A DNA stretch of 64,000 nt from NCBI RefSeq assembly GCF_034702125.1, contig NC_085878.1, forward strand, positions 24,471,002 to 24,535,001, given 5' to 3'. Positions 39,796 through 50,416 of this stretch are shown here, piece after piece; positions within the stretch are counted from its first letter, which is position 1; every line of letters starts with the position of its first letter. Under the pieces are notes generated by a model. The model was not told the origin of the DNA and did not search any database. It saw only the letters and a program-made list of their open reading frames with translations. Position numbers and translations under genes: made by a program. This DNA is from Engraulis encrasicolus (taxonomy: Eukaryota; Chordata; Actinopteri; Clupeiformes; Engraulidae).

Positions 39796-42700
39796 CAATT
39801 TCTGCCCCTTCAATGTAGCCAGTTATTGCTCATTGTCAGGGGACGGAGCAGGTGAAAAGTTGCCAGTTCAGTGTATATTTGTTCTTAGTGCTTGCGGCAG
39901 TTTCTCATAAAAAACGAATTTATTAATTTATCAGCCAATGTGCCAGTATAACATTTCAGAGATGCAATTCATAGCATGTTTTTTTTCCAAAGCAAGCAAA
40001 TACCTAAAGAGGATTGCACATCAGAAAGACACGTCCAGAGTCCCAACTACGACTAGGCAGTTGTCCGTCTGTCCCTTCAACAGGCGTTGACACTCCCCTG
40101 GGGTGGCGCCAGAGGGATTTCTTTAAAACTTCCGTGTGAGAGCTTGCGGCTGGCCCTTTGAAGTAGCCTAATGTTTTCATGAGGTTGCCACAAAGTCCAT
40201 GTCTCTACTTTTCACAAGTAGCCTTGTTAGTAGATGCATCATTAATGACTCTAAATATAAGAGGTCTAGTTGTAGTTACTAGTTACTACGTGTACTGTCA
40301 CTGTCTCTCGAAAGTGAAAACCCACCTGGGAAACTCCAACTCCCATTGTCATTGTGACACAGCACTCCACAGCACACATCTGCACACTGCACACTGCACA
40401 CAACAAAATTGCATTTTATGCCTCACCCGTGCAAGGGGGCAGCCCCCAATGGCACCACGAGGGAGCAGTGCGGCGGCAGGACGGTACCATGCTCAGAGTA
40501 CCTCAGTCATGGAGGAGGATGGGGGAGAGCACTGGTTAACTACTCCTCCCACCAACCTGGTGGGTCTGGAGTCGAACCGGCAACCTTTGGGCTACAAGTC
40601 TGACGCCCTTTGTGAGTTCGCTACTTGCTAAACTGCCCTCAGACGTCCTGCTTGCACTCAACACAAAGCAATCAGAGTCCGTCATGGAACCTGACCACCG
40701 ACGGCCTTCTCAACCCAACTGAGCATGTTGAAAGTGTCCCAATGCAGACCCATAGGCACTGCCGTCCTCCATCCCTCTCAATCGTACCAACTTACACAGA
40801 CACCATGTCAATTCTTACCGACTGTCTTCATCACTATCCGACTCCCAGTTGTCGGGTCGGTGTGGGGTCAGCTTAACAAAATATTTCCTTGCAATTACAA
40901 TCTTGGTTTTATTTTTTGTATTAGATTAACTGATTGTTTTTCTCCTTTTGAAAGTGGCTGTTGGATAAAAGTGACTGTAAAATTGAAGATATTAAAAAAA
41001 CTGAATTTGATTCGATTGCAAGAGAGGACATGCGCACATGCACACACACACACACACGCACATGCACGCACACACACACACCTTCCTTCCAAGGATTAGG
41101 GTCCTACCCTGCTGTGAGAGCAATAGTGTCTCGAAGGCAATCCCTCCTGTCTCGTAAAAGATGAGGCACACCAACAAAAGAACCCCAAGCTCTCTGTCCT
41201 CAAATCCCCTCTCTTCAATGAAAAAGATAATTGAGGCAAGACAGGACAAACCATGGGGCTCTGGAATTGGACAGGATCTTAAATTAAATTCAGGAGTAAG
41301 ATAGGAGTTAGGGTTTTTTGTCAGCTTAGCTGGGATATTAACAATTCAGCGAGCCACATGTGTATATTCATGAGCTGCATGCTGACAAATACAGTGTGTG
41401 AAGACACAGCATATATTTCCTCTACTTCCTATACCCCCATCTCGTGTCGATACGGAGAAATACGGTTAAAGCTCCTACTTAGGGCTCATCAATTATAAGT
41501 GAATGTCAAGCACGAGCTTATTAAATCGCTGAGTCCTTTAAATATTGAAGAGCGTTCAGAGGAGCGGTGAGAGGCACTTGCCACGCTGTGATCGGCATCT
41601 ATTTTTAGACACTCTCATTGACAAATAAAGTGCTAAATTCTGTTTTGTTGTGGGGTTTTTTGCCAAGGCAATCCAACAAAGGCAATGAGGCAGTTTGGGC
41701 TAATGATCCATTTGGCGTCACGGAACTAAAGAGATGAGAAACGAAGGTTGCTTAGAGACATTCTCATGACACAAACTAATGGGATTTTTGTTCATGTTTG
41801 ATTCCTTGCCTCTAGTCCCATAAAGAGACAAACACAAAAGGGTACACAAGTTATTATTTTTTTGTATGTTGCTTTTCTCTGACTCCCCACTAGAGGGAGA
41901 TTGGTTTCTGTGTTTTGGCTATGCTCGGCCATCAGAGGTTATTGTCTGCTCTGCATAAAATCCTTCAAATTCACCTACGTTTGAAAGTCATCCAAGCTCA
42001 ACCATTGCCTCCCATTCAACATGATGATATCTTCCCCCTTCTCTTCACACATTTGCTGTTCAATGGTCTCTAGCAATGGTGTAATTCACATTTGCAATAG
42101 GTTGTATTTGTGGATACATATTGTGACATCAATGTTATGGCTATATTATGGTTTCCACCCTTTTTAACCACAAAACATGAATGGTGCTTTTATATTATAC
42201 ACATATTTTAGTGTCCTTTTAAAACCACAGATAAATGAAATGGCGGTTTTATGTGCCAGTGTGTCAGTTCATGGCAGAATCATGACGCACCAGGTTATTA
42301 CTAAATTTACCATTTGTCTGTACATACTGATAAGACTGAGATGCAGTCTTCCATGGCTTTTTGATACCATACCTTCCCCATCCTAGCAGACAAAGAGACG
42401 GCATCTCTGAACAAGCCAAATGGTCGGTTAACTGCCATGAACTGTCATAGAGTCAGTGTCAGATTCTTCTTCTTTCTTTTTTTCCTCCAATTTTCTTTTT
42501 TTTTTCTCTGGGTGATTTGTAGGACCTTGAGCACAAGCGTCAAGGAACTAAAGAGATGAGTTTTATTACACGTCATATGAAAGCATAACACTTTGACAAT
42601 AAAGGGACTTTATATGACCTCAAGATATCTTGTATCTTGATTGGCAGGTGGCCTGGACCTCATCCTGATGCCCGGGCTCGGGTTCGACAAGAGCGGCAAT

Positions 42701-42871
42701 CGGCTGGGTCGAGGGAAGGGCTTCTACGACACGTACCTGGAGCGCTGCATGGCGCACCCCAAGGGGAAGCCCTACACCATCGCGCTGGCCTTCAAGGAGC
42801 AGCTGTGCCAAGAGGTCCCGGTGGACCAGCGCGACATCCACATAGATGAGGTGCTGTATGAAGACAAATGA
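24318..42871 (+). CDS. mthfs: 5-formyltetrahydrofolate cyclo-ligase (methenyltetrahydrofolate synthetase), complete
   Basis: MTHFS converts 5-formyl-THF and ATP to 5,10-methenyl-THF, ADP and phosphate (EC 6.3.3.2). It is the only known route returning folinic acid to the active cytosolic folate pool. Exons 24318-24428, 25198-25468 and 42648-42871 total 606 nt = 201 codons plus TGA; the human protein has 203. GT-AG borders and phases 0 and 1 fit. The N-terminus has the basic ATP-contact helix ([13 protein letters not shown]). The middle has [24 protein letters not shown] and TSWNIRQP. Exon 3 has [18 protein letters not shown], then the family signature [10 protein letters not shown] (residues 146-155) and the C-terminal DEVLYEDK. 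Three coding exons and divergent placement next to zfand6 agree with other vertebrates. Intron 2 is 17.2 kb and holds a very large inverted-repeat element. The ATG at 24318 is the first in frame with the family N-terminus. Confidence 0.97.
24429..25197. other. mthfs intron 1
   Basis: AT-rich intron of 769 bp. I see no repeat element or regulatory site in it. Confidence 0.6.
25198..25468 (+). CDS. mthfs: mthfs coding exon 2
   Basis: 90 codons plus one base, starting [18 protein letters not shown] and ending REEALDS-G. Acceptor catcag, donor gtgagt. Confidence 0.97.
26121..27640 (+). repeat. Outer left inverted arm
   Basis: Near-identical, inverted, to 36140-37638. A local replacement at about 26820-26960 has no counterpart in the other arm, where a different ~120-bp segment lies at 36810-36950. 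Confidence 0.9.
27480..28320. repeat. Three degenerate ~170-bp modules in the left arm
   Basis: The segments starting near 27480, 27945 and 28155 each read like TTTGGAGCAATAT-CCAAT-TATGAC ... TGTGAACTTG ... ACAACATAT ... GGGATGGTGTTTTG. The right arm keeps only one (36150-36290, inverted). Confidence 0.75.
28355..28465 (+). repeat. Dispersed repeat, copy 1 of 3
   Basis: CTGGGCC, GATTGGGTACTCATTACATTG, TGTATTGGG, CAGACGACTTT and CGGGCCCAGGCAAAGCT match the copies at 61996-62151 (inverted) and 63475-63600. Confidence 0.75.
28990..29365 (+). repeat. Inner left inverted arm
   Basis: Shares GGGGACCATTCGAACAAAAC, GTTGGACCATTCGTA and AGTTCTACA-TCAGG-TACCTCT with the reverse complement of 34950-35350. 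Confidence 0.85.
30001..30144. mobile_element. MITE with perfect 28-bp inverted ends (144 bp)
   Basis: 30001-30028 (GGGATAATGTATTGTCCACA then CGTGACTA) is repeated exactly inverted at 30117-30144. Each arm contains an ACACGTG motif (CACGTG E-box core). No target duplication is certain; GGTAAGGGATAA / TTATCCCGCC flanks are partly symmetrical. Confidence 0.88.
32144..32339 (+). CDS. Candidate first exon of a secreted/membrane protein (unidentified)
   Basis: ATG at 32144 opens 65 codons plus one base before a possible donor gtaataag at 32340. The peptide starts [12 protein letters not shown] and has a hydrophobic stretch [14 protein letters not shown] at about residues 24-37, then [16 protein letters not shown]. 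That is a plausible late signal peptide with cleavage near A40-D41. It lies in the CpG-rich core. I do not recognise the protein, no second exon was found, and it may be a chance frame. If real, it could be a captured gene fragment or a gene nested in mthfs intron 2. Confidence 0.25.
32348..32541. mobile_element. Short DNA element with 9-bp target duplication
   Basis: Flanked by GGTAATAAG at 32339-32347 and 32542-32550. Ends share (GGTTGTAGTCTAC / GTAGACTACACC). The interior repeats AGTGGGTATACTGTATA-like motifs. Contains the only ambiguous base (n at 32383). Confidence 0.65.
33905..34010. repeat. Tandem ~57-bp units, set 1
   Basis: Two units like AAAATGAGCGTTAAAAACAG followed by CTGATTTACAT; the same unit recurs at 34835-34985. 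Confidence 0.7.
34088..34157. repeat. (CT)n microsatellite
   Basis: 35 units directly after GCAGCCTGAAGGGACGTT, a motif that recurs at 34985. Confidence 0.96.
34550..34770. repeat. Two degenerate ~115-bp tandem units
   Basis: CTCAAATA-TGTTCCAGAAATG, GTAAGG-GTAGAAAGTAAC and TTGTCAAAAAATGTAA occur in order twice. Confidence 0.7.
34835..34985. repeat. Tandem ~57-bp units, set 2
   Basis: Three units containing AACAGCTGATTTACAT and AAAATGAGC, at the inner border of the right inverted arm. Confidence 0.7.
34950..35350 (-). repeat. Inner right inverted arm
   Basis: Inverted partner of 28990-29365. Identity is highest at 35098-35160 and lower towards the core. Confidence 0.85.
35821..35890. repeat. 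(CTA)n / (GAT)n trinucleotide repeats
   Basis: Imperfect CTA/CTACCA run followed by ATGATGATGATT. Confidence 0.9.
36140..37638 (-). repeat. Outer right inverted arm
   Basis: Inverted partner of 26121-27640. The 190 bp between this arm and the CAGGG terminus (37640-37809) differ from the left side except at the terminus itself. Confidence 0.9.
38060..39040 (-). mobile_element. 5'-truncated non-LTR retrotransposon (RT C-terminal part)
   Basis: On the minus strand an open frame runs from about 39037 to 38255. It contains [51 protein letters not shown] and [10 protein letters not shown], the thumb and C-terminal region of a jockey/I/L2-type reverse transcriptase. Catalytic motifs A-C are lost. 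The 3' end is a TGAAATGAAATGAAAT tandem (38070-38100). It sits only 250 bp from the giant element's right end. Confidence 0.82.
39393..39475. repeat. (CA)n microsatellite
   Basis: First block of a 400-bp simple-repeat cluster. Confidence 0.96.
39503..39735. repeat. (CTCA)n tetranucleotide repeat, ~58 units
   Basis: Pure except for one CTCATTCA at 39571; runs directly into the next CA block. Confidence 0.97.
39733..39792. repeat. (CA)n microsatellite
   Basis: 30 units fused to the tetranucleotide tract. Confidence 0.96.
40318..40640 (-). mobile_element. tRNA-derived SINE, minus strand
   Basis: The minus strand starts GAGGGCAGTTTAGCAAGTAG, with box B GGTTCGACTCC. It runs through CATTGGGGGCTGCCCCCTTG and GGCATAAAATGCAATTTTG, and has short TGTGCAG tandems near its end (GACAATGGGAGTTGG). 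The gene-like frames on the other strand are by-products. Confidence 0.75.
41041..41081. repeat. (CA)n with GCA interruptions
   Basis: Short imperfect CA tract in mthfs intron 2. Confidence 0.9.
41100..42600. other. mthfs intron 2, last part
   Basis: Unique-looking sequence with no repeat element recognised. 41400-41770 is rich in mixed AT/GC words (for example TCAATTATAAGTGAATG, GGCTAATGATCCATTTGG) and could be conserved non-coding DNA, but this cannot be judged without other genomes. Confidence 0.3.
42648..42871 (+). CDS. mthfs: mthfs coding exon 3 (active-site signature, stop)
   Basis: Acceptor ggcag. Encodes [20 protein letters not shown] through [16 protein letters not shown], then TGA at 42869. 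Noticeably more GC-rich than the intron before it. Confidence 0.97.
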
Positions 42872-43078
42872 ACTGGCTCCGTGCTCGCTCAGTGCAGCAC
42901 CACGCGGAGGAAGCTGGAGGCTCCCTCCCTCCCCAACTCCCTCCCTCCCTACAGGTCGCTTATGGGCGAGCTCGGCCCGCGTGCTGTGCTCTGCTCTGCC
43001 TCTGCTGTGCTAGAGATCATTTGGTGGGACCACTCAAGTGCCTTCTGAAGACAGAGTGCCTTAGCAATGCATGCGCGC

Positions 43079-43142
43079 ACACACACACACACACAGAGTT
43101 ATACACAGACACACACACTCACTCACACACACACACACACAG

Positions 43143-43206
<64 letters not shown>
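43079..43206. repeat. (CA)n microsatellite in the mthfs 3'UTR/flank
   Basis: Interrupted CA tract about 210 bp after the stop codon; pure from 43146 to 43206. Confidence 0.95.
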
Positions 43207-43208
<2 letters not shown>

Positions 43209-43736
43209 CCAGGTCTCTCATTCCCTCTCTCTCTCAGGTGTTTTTCCCATTTTCCTGAGTCAGTAGACCTGACTGGATGTAATGAATTCTCTCCATATGA
43301 GCTCTTTTATTCTACCCAGCTTGCATAACCACAACTCCCAGTGCTCTACCTCCCTCCTTCCCTCCTCTCCTCCCAGTGGAAGTGCTTGCTTGCTTGCTTG
43401 CTTGCTTACCAAGTTTCTCACCTATCCCTACAGGCCAAATTAAGTCAGCTTTAAAGGACTGAGGCTTTCCTCCATGCGGTCTCTTGGCCAAGTAATGTAA
43501 TTGAATTCGGGGCACGAGGGAGCTCAGTGAAATTGCCATGGCCTTTCCATAACCTTTCTCTTTGATCGTCTACATTTTTTTGCTTTTAAATGTTACCTGT
43601 GGAATGGCCTTTATTCTGGGACCTACCATTTACATTCAGCTATTCACACAAAAAAACATTTCTTAATTTTCCTGATGTTTGTTGCCCACCTTTGTACCAT
43701 CCATTGTTTTGTAAGCAGTGTGTTGATGGCACGTCC

Positions 43737-43742
43737 AATAAA
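43737..43742 (+). terminator. Candidate mthfs poly(A) signal (AATAAA)
   Basis: CCAATAAACACTTGTG lies 866 bp after the stop codon with a T-rich stretch (43761-43768) just downstream. A further AATAAA lies at 43969. If the first is used, the 3'UTR contains the CA repeat at 43079-43206. Confidence 0.5.
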
Positions 43743-44561
43743 CACTTGTGCATAACAGTTTTATTTTGTGAGATGGCTGCTGGAATGGAAATTTTGGGAG
43801 CATGGTGCTGCATCCAACAGTGATTGTGCGGTGCACCCTGCTTCACCCCTGGTTTTATTTCTCTGTGCTCCACCAGATGAAGGATAAAGGTGCAGTTTAA
43901 ATGCCCCGTGTGGGCACCGTAGCCTAAATGAAGTGAGAATGAGAGGTGCAGAATGGAGAAGATGGTTGAAATAAAATTATTTAAAAATAAAATCATAAAA
44001 TTATAAAATATGGCCTAATTAGTACCAGCATCTCTCATCTCTTCAGCCAGTCAGTCTTCATCAGGGGTGCTAAATAAGTTGGCATGCAAATCCCATTGGC
44101 AATCTACTAAGTTGCTAACTAAAAGTTTTACAGTTTACTGTCAGTCAGGAATACTGTATTAGCATTTTCAGGTTACCCTTGCTGAGGTTTTATAGTCTCT
44201 TGTTATTTATTTATTTGTTGATTTGATTTATTTTTGCATCATTTTTTACGCGGCAACTTTATTGACTCAGCCTTATCCAGTGTACCTCTTGTCAGCATTA
44301 ACATGCAGAAGTAGGCTACTTTTGGGAACTTACTTCTTCAGATTGATACATCAGAAATTACTTCAAACATAAAAGTAAAGCACAAAGGATTCCTCGTCTT
44401 TCATAATGGTTTCAGTCAAATGCTTGCCTAGTTCATTCTTCACCAAGACTCTCATTCATCCAGATTCATTCCTCAACTGAAGAACTATCACTTGTTTGGT
44501 TGTGATGAGGAACAGCTAGTTATACCTCTCCAGACCACTCCCTTCTCCACTTGGAGTTCTT

Positions 44562-45198
44562 CCCATTATTCTAACTCAGGGATGTCAAACTCAAATTGAC
44601 TGAGGGCCAAAATCAAAATCTGGAACGAAGTCGCGGGCCGAACTCAACAATTATTTTTACTAATGGACTAAAATTGTGCAAGCATGCACTTCATACTCGT
44701 AGTTAAATTGTGCAAACACTCTTTCCCATCATATTTGTTAGTTAAAATGTATCTGCACATCCTGTGACAGCAAATTCCATGTTCAAGTCATGTTACGCTA
44801 TACATTAATGGTGTATGTGGGCCAACTGTAATACAAATTTGAAATGATCTCGCGGGCCAAATAAAATGGTTCCGCGAGCCAAATTTGGCCCCCGGGCCTG
44901 AGTTTGACATCCCTGTTCTAACTCCTGTCCTCCCTTGTGCTTGGGGCCTCATTATGACGTCGCAAGATGAGATCATTGATGCCAGAAGTTTAATTCAAAA
45001 TCTTGCAAAAGCGCAATTCGAAGGTCATTTTCTCAAATTTTGCAGTCGGGATGTTGAATGGGAAAAAAACGCCCAAAAGGTATTTTGGCTAGGTTGACAG
45101 CAGGGAAGCTTCCTTGTTTTCTCCACAGAGGCGGGATGACGGTGACGCGCGAGACCACAAGCACAGGTCGAGGAAGGGCGTTAGGAAAATTGAATGCA
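44562..45198. mobile_element. Second copy of the 2001-2292 MITE family, split by a hAT MITE
   Basis: Right arm GAGACCACAAGCACAGGTCG to about 45198, and left arm CCTCCCTTGTGCTTGGGGCCTC with its outer end left of 44577. The internal TTTGGCTAGGTTGACAGCAG matches the copy in fah intron 3. Confidence 0.7.
44577..44915. mobile_element. hAT-type MITE (339 bp)
   Basis: Ends CAGGGATGTCAAACTCA and TGAGTTTGACATCCCTG are exact inverses. Perfect 8-bp target duplication TTCTAACT (44569-44576, 44916-44923). Subterminal GGGCCGAA / GCGGGCC words are typical of hAT MITEs. Confidence 0.93.
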
Positions 45199-45199
45199 G

Positions 45200-45810
45200 C
45201 CTTAACCTTGGTCCTCACCATACCCTCTATGTGTAGCCCAAACAACTCAGTGTTACAAAAAGTAATAAGAAAGAGATATACTGTACCTGTACTATGGGGT
45301 TAAATACAATGTAATCTCCCTTTCAACTCTCCCGCCAAAACGTCTACATGAACCGTTTGGAGAATCGGCATGACTAATTGTTATGGGGTAGGCATGCCGT
45401 TTATTTATATGCACCACTAACAAGGCTGTCCTCCATTCCTACAAGACTTTTACATTGTGAAAATGACAAACAAAACGGAGAGAGAGAAACATTATTTATT
45501 TTAGAGCCGCCCGTCAAGGCTGTCTGTCTGCCATGCTTAAAAGCGAGGGAAAATAATCATTCTACTCCTTGGGATGAATTGAAGCTTCGCTCTGCAGTAC
45601 ATGTTCCCTCCCCATTAGTATTGCTCCTTTTGCCTTCTTCACACAGCTTTCTAGCTTAATCCAAAACAGTGGGACCCCAGAAATGATTAATTAAGGATAT
45701 ATCTGCTGGGATGCCAAGGCACAGCAGGAGATCTCATTATGAGGAATTAATAAGATGACAAAGACACATCATTGGGTGGCTTCACATGATGACAGGTTGA
45801 GCTGTGATGA
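45200..45810. other. Intergenic, nothing recognised
   Basis: Moderate GC, no inverted repeats, exons or SINE signals seen. Confidence 0.4.
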
Positions 45811-45814
45811 CGCA

Positions 45815-45940
<126 letters not shown>

Positions 45941-46690
45941 GCTATATGCTATATTTTGATGATTATCCAACCAGATCCAGGAATAGCCATCGGGTTTTCC
46001 CCCCAGAGATGAGGAACAGAAAGAGGAGAGAGACAGAGAAGACAAGAGCAAGAGACAGACTGAGTTCTCCACTAAAGCGACTGCTTCTCTGCTTGTGTCT
46101 GTAGAGCAGAGCTTCCCATTGTGTACAGTCTCTTTCAGGGGAACATCTCGGCACTTTCATTTTACAGACATGTGTCGAACAGACAGGCACATAAGACATG
46201 GGAAATATTATGGCTTCCAGCAATCTTATTTTTGTTGTGCCAGTCTGTAACATCTAGTGTAAAACCAATATGATTATAAGTTAGTGAAATGTACTGTGAA
46301 AACCTACTGTAGTGTAGTTATGTCATGTTGCATTTCTAGGGATTTTACCCGGTCAGAAAAAGACTCCCCGCTGAGCGAATTGCTGTCATTTAATATGCAT
46401 GCATGATCCAGATATCAACTTTCCCAAGGTTGACCTACTAAATAATATTAGAAATGTCTTCCCCTCACGTCTGTGTAAGAAGGATGTATCTGTACGTGAC
46501 AAAACCTGCAAAGTGTCTGACAAGTGGCTCTCAAACATGACAAATATAAACATACAGTAGGTTTCAAATACACGAGGGAAATTTATCACCAAATCGACTG
46601 TATACTATTTAATATTGTTTCTATGATCTACCTGTGCAGGTCAACTACATAAAATGGCACTGGATTATTGCTCTGAGCCTTGACTGCATC

Positions 46691-46707
46691 TCTCTCTCTC
46701 CATCTCT

Positions 46708-46787
<80 letters not shown>
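46691..46787. repeat. (CT)n microsatellite
   Basis: Long CT tract, with CCATCTCTCT interruptions at its left side. Confidence 0.96.
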
Positions 46788-46789
<2 letters not shown>

Positions 46790-46959
46790 TTAACACACAG
46801 CTCCATTCCATCATTTTCACACAATACTACCCTAATGGGTTTGCTGCCGCTGGATTGAAATGGGGGAATTAATAAATGGGTGGTGGAGAAATTTGGGACA
46901 CTTTCTTCCTTTAACATGGAGATCATCTTCACAGCTCACTTTCTAAATCCTTTCAGCCG

Positions 46960-47060
46960 TTCAGCAATTCAAAACCTCGCCAGTCATTTCTCGAGGCCTT
47001 ACACAGCCTTTTACATAATCATGAATATTAATTTGGCATGCTAAATCATATTAGCATTTA
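46960..47060. other. Possible conserved non-coding segment
   Basis: Several homeodomain-type cores close together (CATAATCATGAATATTAATT, CTAAATCATATTAGCATTT) in otherwise non-repetitive DNA. Suggestive only. Confidence 0.2.
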
Positions 47061-47452
47061 AACCAACCCTGCCATTTTATAACCATAGCGACAAAAAAAG
47101 GAAAGAATTGCCCTAGATTACACAGGCTTTTGGCAATCGTGCAACGGAACTGCATAGTTTTTACACACGGTGGGGATTCTGTGAGCGCATGCTGGTTAGC
47201 CAGCATAGTGAATGCTGACCTGCTCATAGTGCCACTAGCAGCCCTGTAGCGCACCCCATTTGCTGAAATCACAGAGGTGTAGGGCAGCTCAAGCTCTCTC
47301 GCTCGCTCGCTTGGTGTGGGCCCGGATGGTAGCGAGAGACATCACACCTTCTGGCTTCCTGCGAAAGGGAACAGTGCATATGGGCCATTGTCTCTCTCTA
47401 GATTCCATTTCATCATTCTCTCTGTGCTCAGGTGCAATGCCACTTGAGCACA

Positions 47453-47457
<5 letters not shown>

Positions 47458-47492
<35 letters not shown>

Positions 47493-47516
47493 GAGAAATA
47501 GATAAATAAATGAAAA

Positions 47517-47568
<52 letters not shown>

Positions 47569-47569
47569 A
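47458..47569. repeat. (GA)n followed by (AAAG)n
   Basis: GA tract 47458-47497, then AAAG units 47514-47569. Confidence 0.95.
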
Positions 47570-48224
47570 AAGAAACAGTTTTCAGTATTTGGTGGTAAGT
47601 CTGATTTTACCAAATGTTGAGATTTGTATGGCCATTGTCTGCCAAGATCAAACTAGAGCCTTGTGAGAAATGGAAAAAGGGACCATCTGCCTCCAAAATA
47701 GGATTACACTAGAAATGTGTATTTGGATTCTTGGCTTAGCGGTTGAGCAATGAGAAACACAAAGCAGACCCAGACAATGACACGAAGTGTGAAAAGTGCA
47801 CATTATATCTGCCATCAGTTCCTATCTCATCCTCTCTTGCCCGGCGAGAGAGTGAGTGAGTGAGTGAGTGAGTGTGGTGGGTGTGTTAGTGCAAAGTCAT
47901 AATGTCTTTATCTACTAAATCTCAGCTAATTCCATACAATTATGTGGAATGCAGAGGTCCCATTCCCCATTCAGCTGACATTACTCATCACAATGGCTTT
48001 CACTTGTTCCACTTTGGTGAATGCCTACATTCACAACAACAAACCCCCCCTCCGCTCCACCACTGCCGGACGCGTTTGCCCTCTGCAATGCTTGTTGACA
48101 CCCAGAGGGGGAGGTCAGGGAGAGGCTACACCATTTCAACATTTATGAGAGAAAATAAATCTACTGTTTGCTCTTTTTGTGTCACTCGCCGCTTGTGGCA
48201 CGCGCCCTCTTGAGTGAGTGGAGA

Positions 48225-48236
48225 GAATAAATGAAG

Positions 48237-48271
<35 letters not shown>

Positions 48272-48800
48272 AAGATGTAAGGAAGGAGGAAGGACAGGAA
48301 AAAAAGGATGGAGAGAGACACAGGCAAGAATGGGAGCGACAGGCAAAAGAATCCAGAGAAATAAAAAAAAATAAGGAAGGAAAGAAAGAAGAAAGGATGA
48401 AAAAATAAACAGCCTCTTGTCTTGAGTGATGTAGGCAGTAGCTCTGGGAAGGGGCCATAACTCCACGGAGGAAGTCAGCTGAGAAGAGATGGAGGGTGTG
48501 CAAATTGCTCTGTTGAAGGAGTGAAGGGAGATGGGGAGGGTGTGTGTGTGTGTGTGGAAGGCCTGAAGAGAGACGGGGAGAGAGGGAATGAGAGAGAGAG
48601 AGAACGAAAGAATGAGAGAGGGGGTCGATAAGAGAGAACGAAAGAGCAATAGAGACAGAAAGCTATTGATAAAGAGAGGGGGATGGAGGATGGAAATGCA
48701 TAGAGATAGATAGGCAGAGAAAGAGAGAGGAGGATGAGGATGACGAGAGAAGGGAGAGAGAAAGAGAGAGAGATTGAGAGAGTGGGCTGTACAGTAGTGT
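48225..48800. repeat. Long polypurine-biased tract
   Basis: About 575 bp almost wholly A/G on the plus strand (GA, GGAA and AAAG words), with a short GT run at 48539-48556. The Ser/Leu-rich frames on the other strand are artefacts of this composition. Confidence 0.85.
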
Positions 48801-49174
48801 TCACAGGAAGTGAGAGTGTGGCGAGGCAGCGGGGGGGAGCTGCGAGCACTGGGGTCTCCTGATGGGGAAACGGAGAACACTGCTGTTCCTGGAAGCCTTC
48901 TGGGTACCACAAATGTTGAAATTCTCTCACAAAACATCACCAGGGAAATAAAACAACACATCCACAGGATATGGGCAGAGAGTCACTGCTGTGTTGGGCA
49001 CATGGTGAGCGGAAGACGGCATGTGGTTAAGTCATTTTGGAACAAATAAAAGGGTACACACACATGCTCCTCAAACCTGCAGAACATTGCACGAAAAGAC
49101 CCTTCTCACACCAGACAGAGACTGTTATTCTCTTTACACAATAAATAAACAGTAATAAATCTGTGTGCCCTGTG

Positions 49175-49378
49175 ATGTGTGGGTTGTACGTAGATGGCTG
49201 TTTGGCAACTGGGGGGTTGCAGGTTCGAGCCCCACGCTGTCTGACCTCATCGAAGTGTACTTGGGCAACACCAAATGACTCCCGTTGAGCAGGTTGGTGC
49301 CTTGTGTGGTAGCCTCCACCACTGCCGTATGAATGGGTAAATGAGAAGAGTACTCTAGAAAAGCATTATATAACTAGG
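49175..49378 (+). mobile_element. tRNA-derived SINE
   Basis: Box B-like GCAGGTTCGAGCCCC, then the fish-SINE body words TGTACTTGGGCAACACC, TGCCTTGTGTGGTAGCC, GTATGAATGGGTAAATG and AAGCATTATATAA at the 3' end. Confidence 0.75.
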
Positions 49379-49880
49379 CCTACATACTAAATGGAGTATA
49401 TGTTATATAGGCTACATTATTATATAGTATTTATATAATGTAGTTAATTTTTAAATTATGTAGTTCATTTTCACATGATCATATTGGGGTAATTTGCCAA
49501 ACCTTGTATGAAATCAAAATATGTCAGTTTCAACTACCCTAAGAGGAAACAGGGATTATCTCATATTTTGTTGACATCCTTCATAAAGCTCTTGGGGGGA
49601 CCCTTGTGTGTGTGTGTCAGCCATGACAAATATATACACCTGTCAGATTAACAGCATATCTACTCAACAACTCAATGTCAGCATAAACAGGCAGCGTGTG
49701 ATTATTGCATTAAGTGTGGAGAGCATGCCAGCATATACAGTACAGTACTGCGCCTGATAAGGTGATTGGCGTAAAACCCCAACATTAGCGGTGAGAGAGC
49801 CAGCTGTAGTCACTCCTTTTGGCAGCCAGACTGAGTGACTGTGTGATTAATGCTGGATGATTCCAATTCTCTTCTCTGAA

Positions 49881-49886
<6 letters not shown>

Positions 49887-49912
<26 letters not shown>
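49887..49912. repeat. Short (GA)n
   Basis: Thirteen GA units. Confidence 0.9.
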
Positions 49913-49913
<1 letters not shown>

Positions 49914-50050
49914 GGCAAAGCTTGATTGCCAATAAAGCCAGATGATGTACTTGTGGTAATTAAGACTCCAGTCTGAGCATAGCCATTTAAATACATTTGC
50001 ATATATTTCAGCTAGAAGAAAGGTTAACAAACTCATGCACACATGCATGC

Positions 50051-50054
<4 letters not shown>

Positions 50055-50125
<71 letters not shown>
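50055..50125. repeat. (CT)n microsatellite
   Basis: About 35 units, followed by a C-homopolymer-like stretch at 50166-50187. Confidence 0.96.
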
Positions 50126-50126
<1 letters not shown>

Positions 50127-50309
50127 GAGAAGAGAAATGGATTAATCAGTGAATGGGTTAGTACCCCCTCCCCCCCCCCCCCCACCCGGGTAGGTTAGTC
50201 CAGTATCTGGTAAATCTATGTTTTATGGGGTTGCAGGTCTCCCCTCAAAGTCATTGTGTAATTCAAGTGTTTTGGGCCCAAATGTAACAGGGCTTCACTC
50301 AAGGATTGA

Positions 50310-50416
50310 GGGGCGTTATGATACAATATGATACGATAACACTTTATTGCCAGTTTACACTGAAATTCATTTTGCACTGTTGAACACGACTTGTTTAAGG
50401 AAGAACAAGACGTAAT
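50310..50416 (-). mobile_element. Probable LINE 3'-end remnant
   Basis: ATGATACAATATGATACGAT followed by AACACTTTATTGCC resembles the tandem tail and 3'UTR of fish LINEs in inverse orientation. No coding part is present. Confidence 0.35.

Noticed and set aside
48182..48961. 259-codon minus-strand frame rich in Ser, Leu and Pro
   Set aside because: It follows from the purine-biased composition of the plus strand; no domain or start context.
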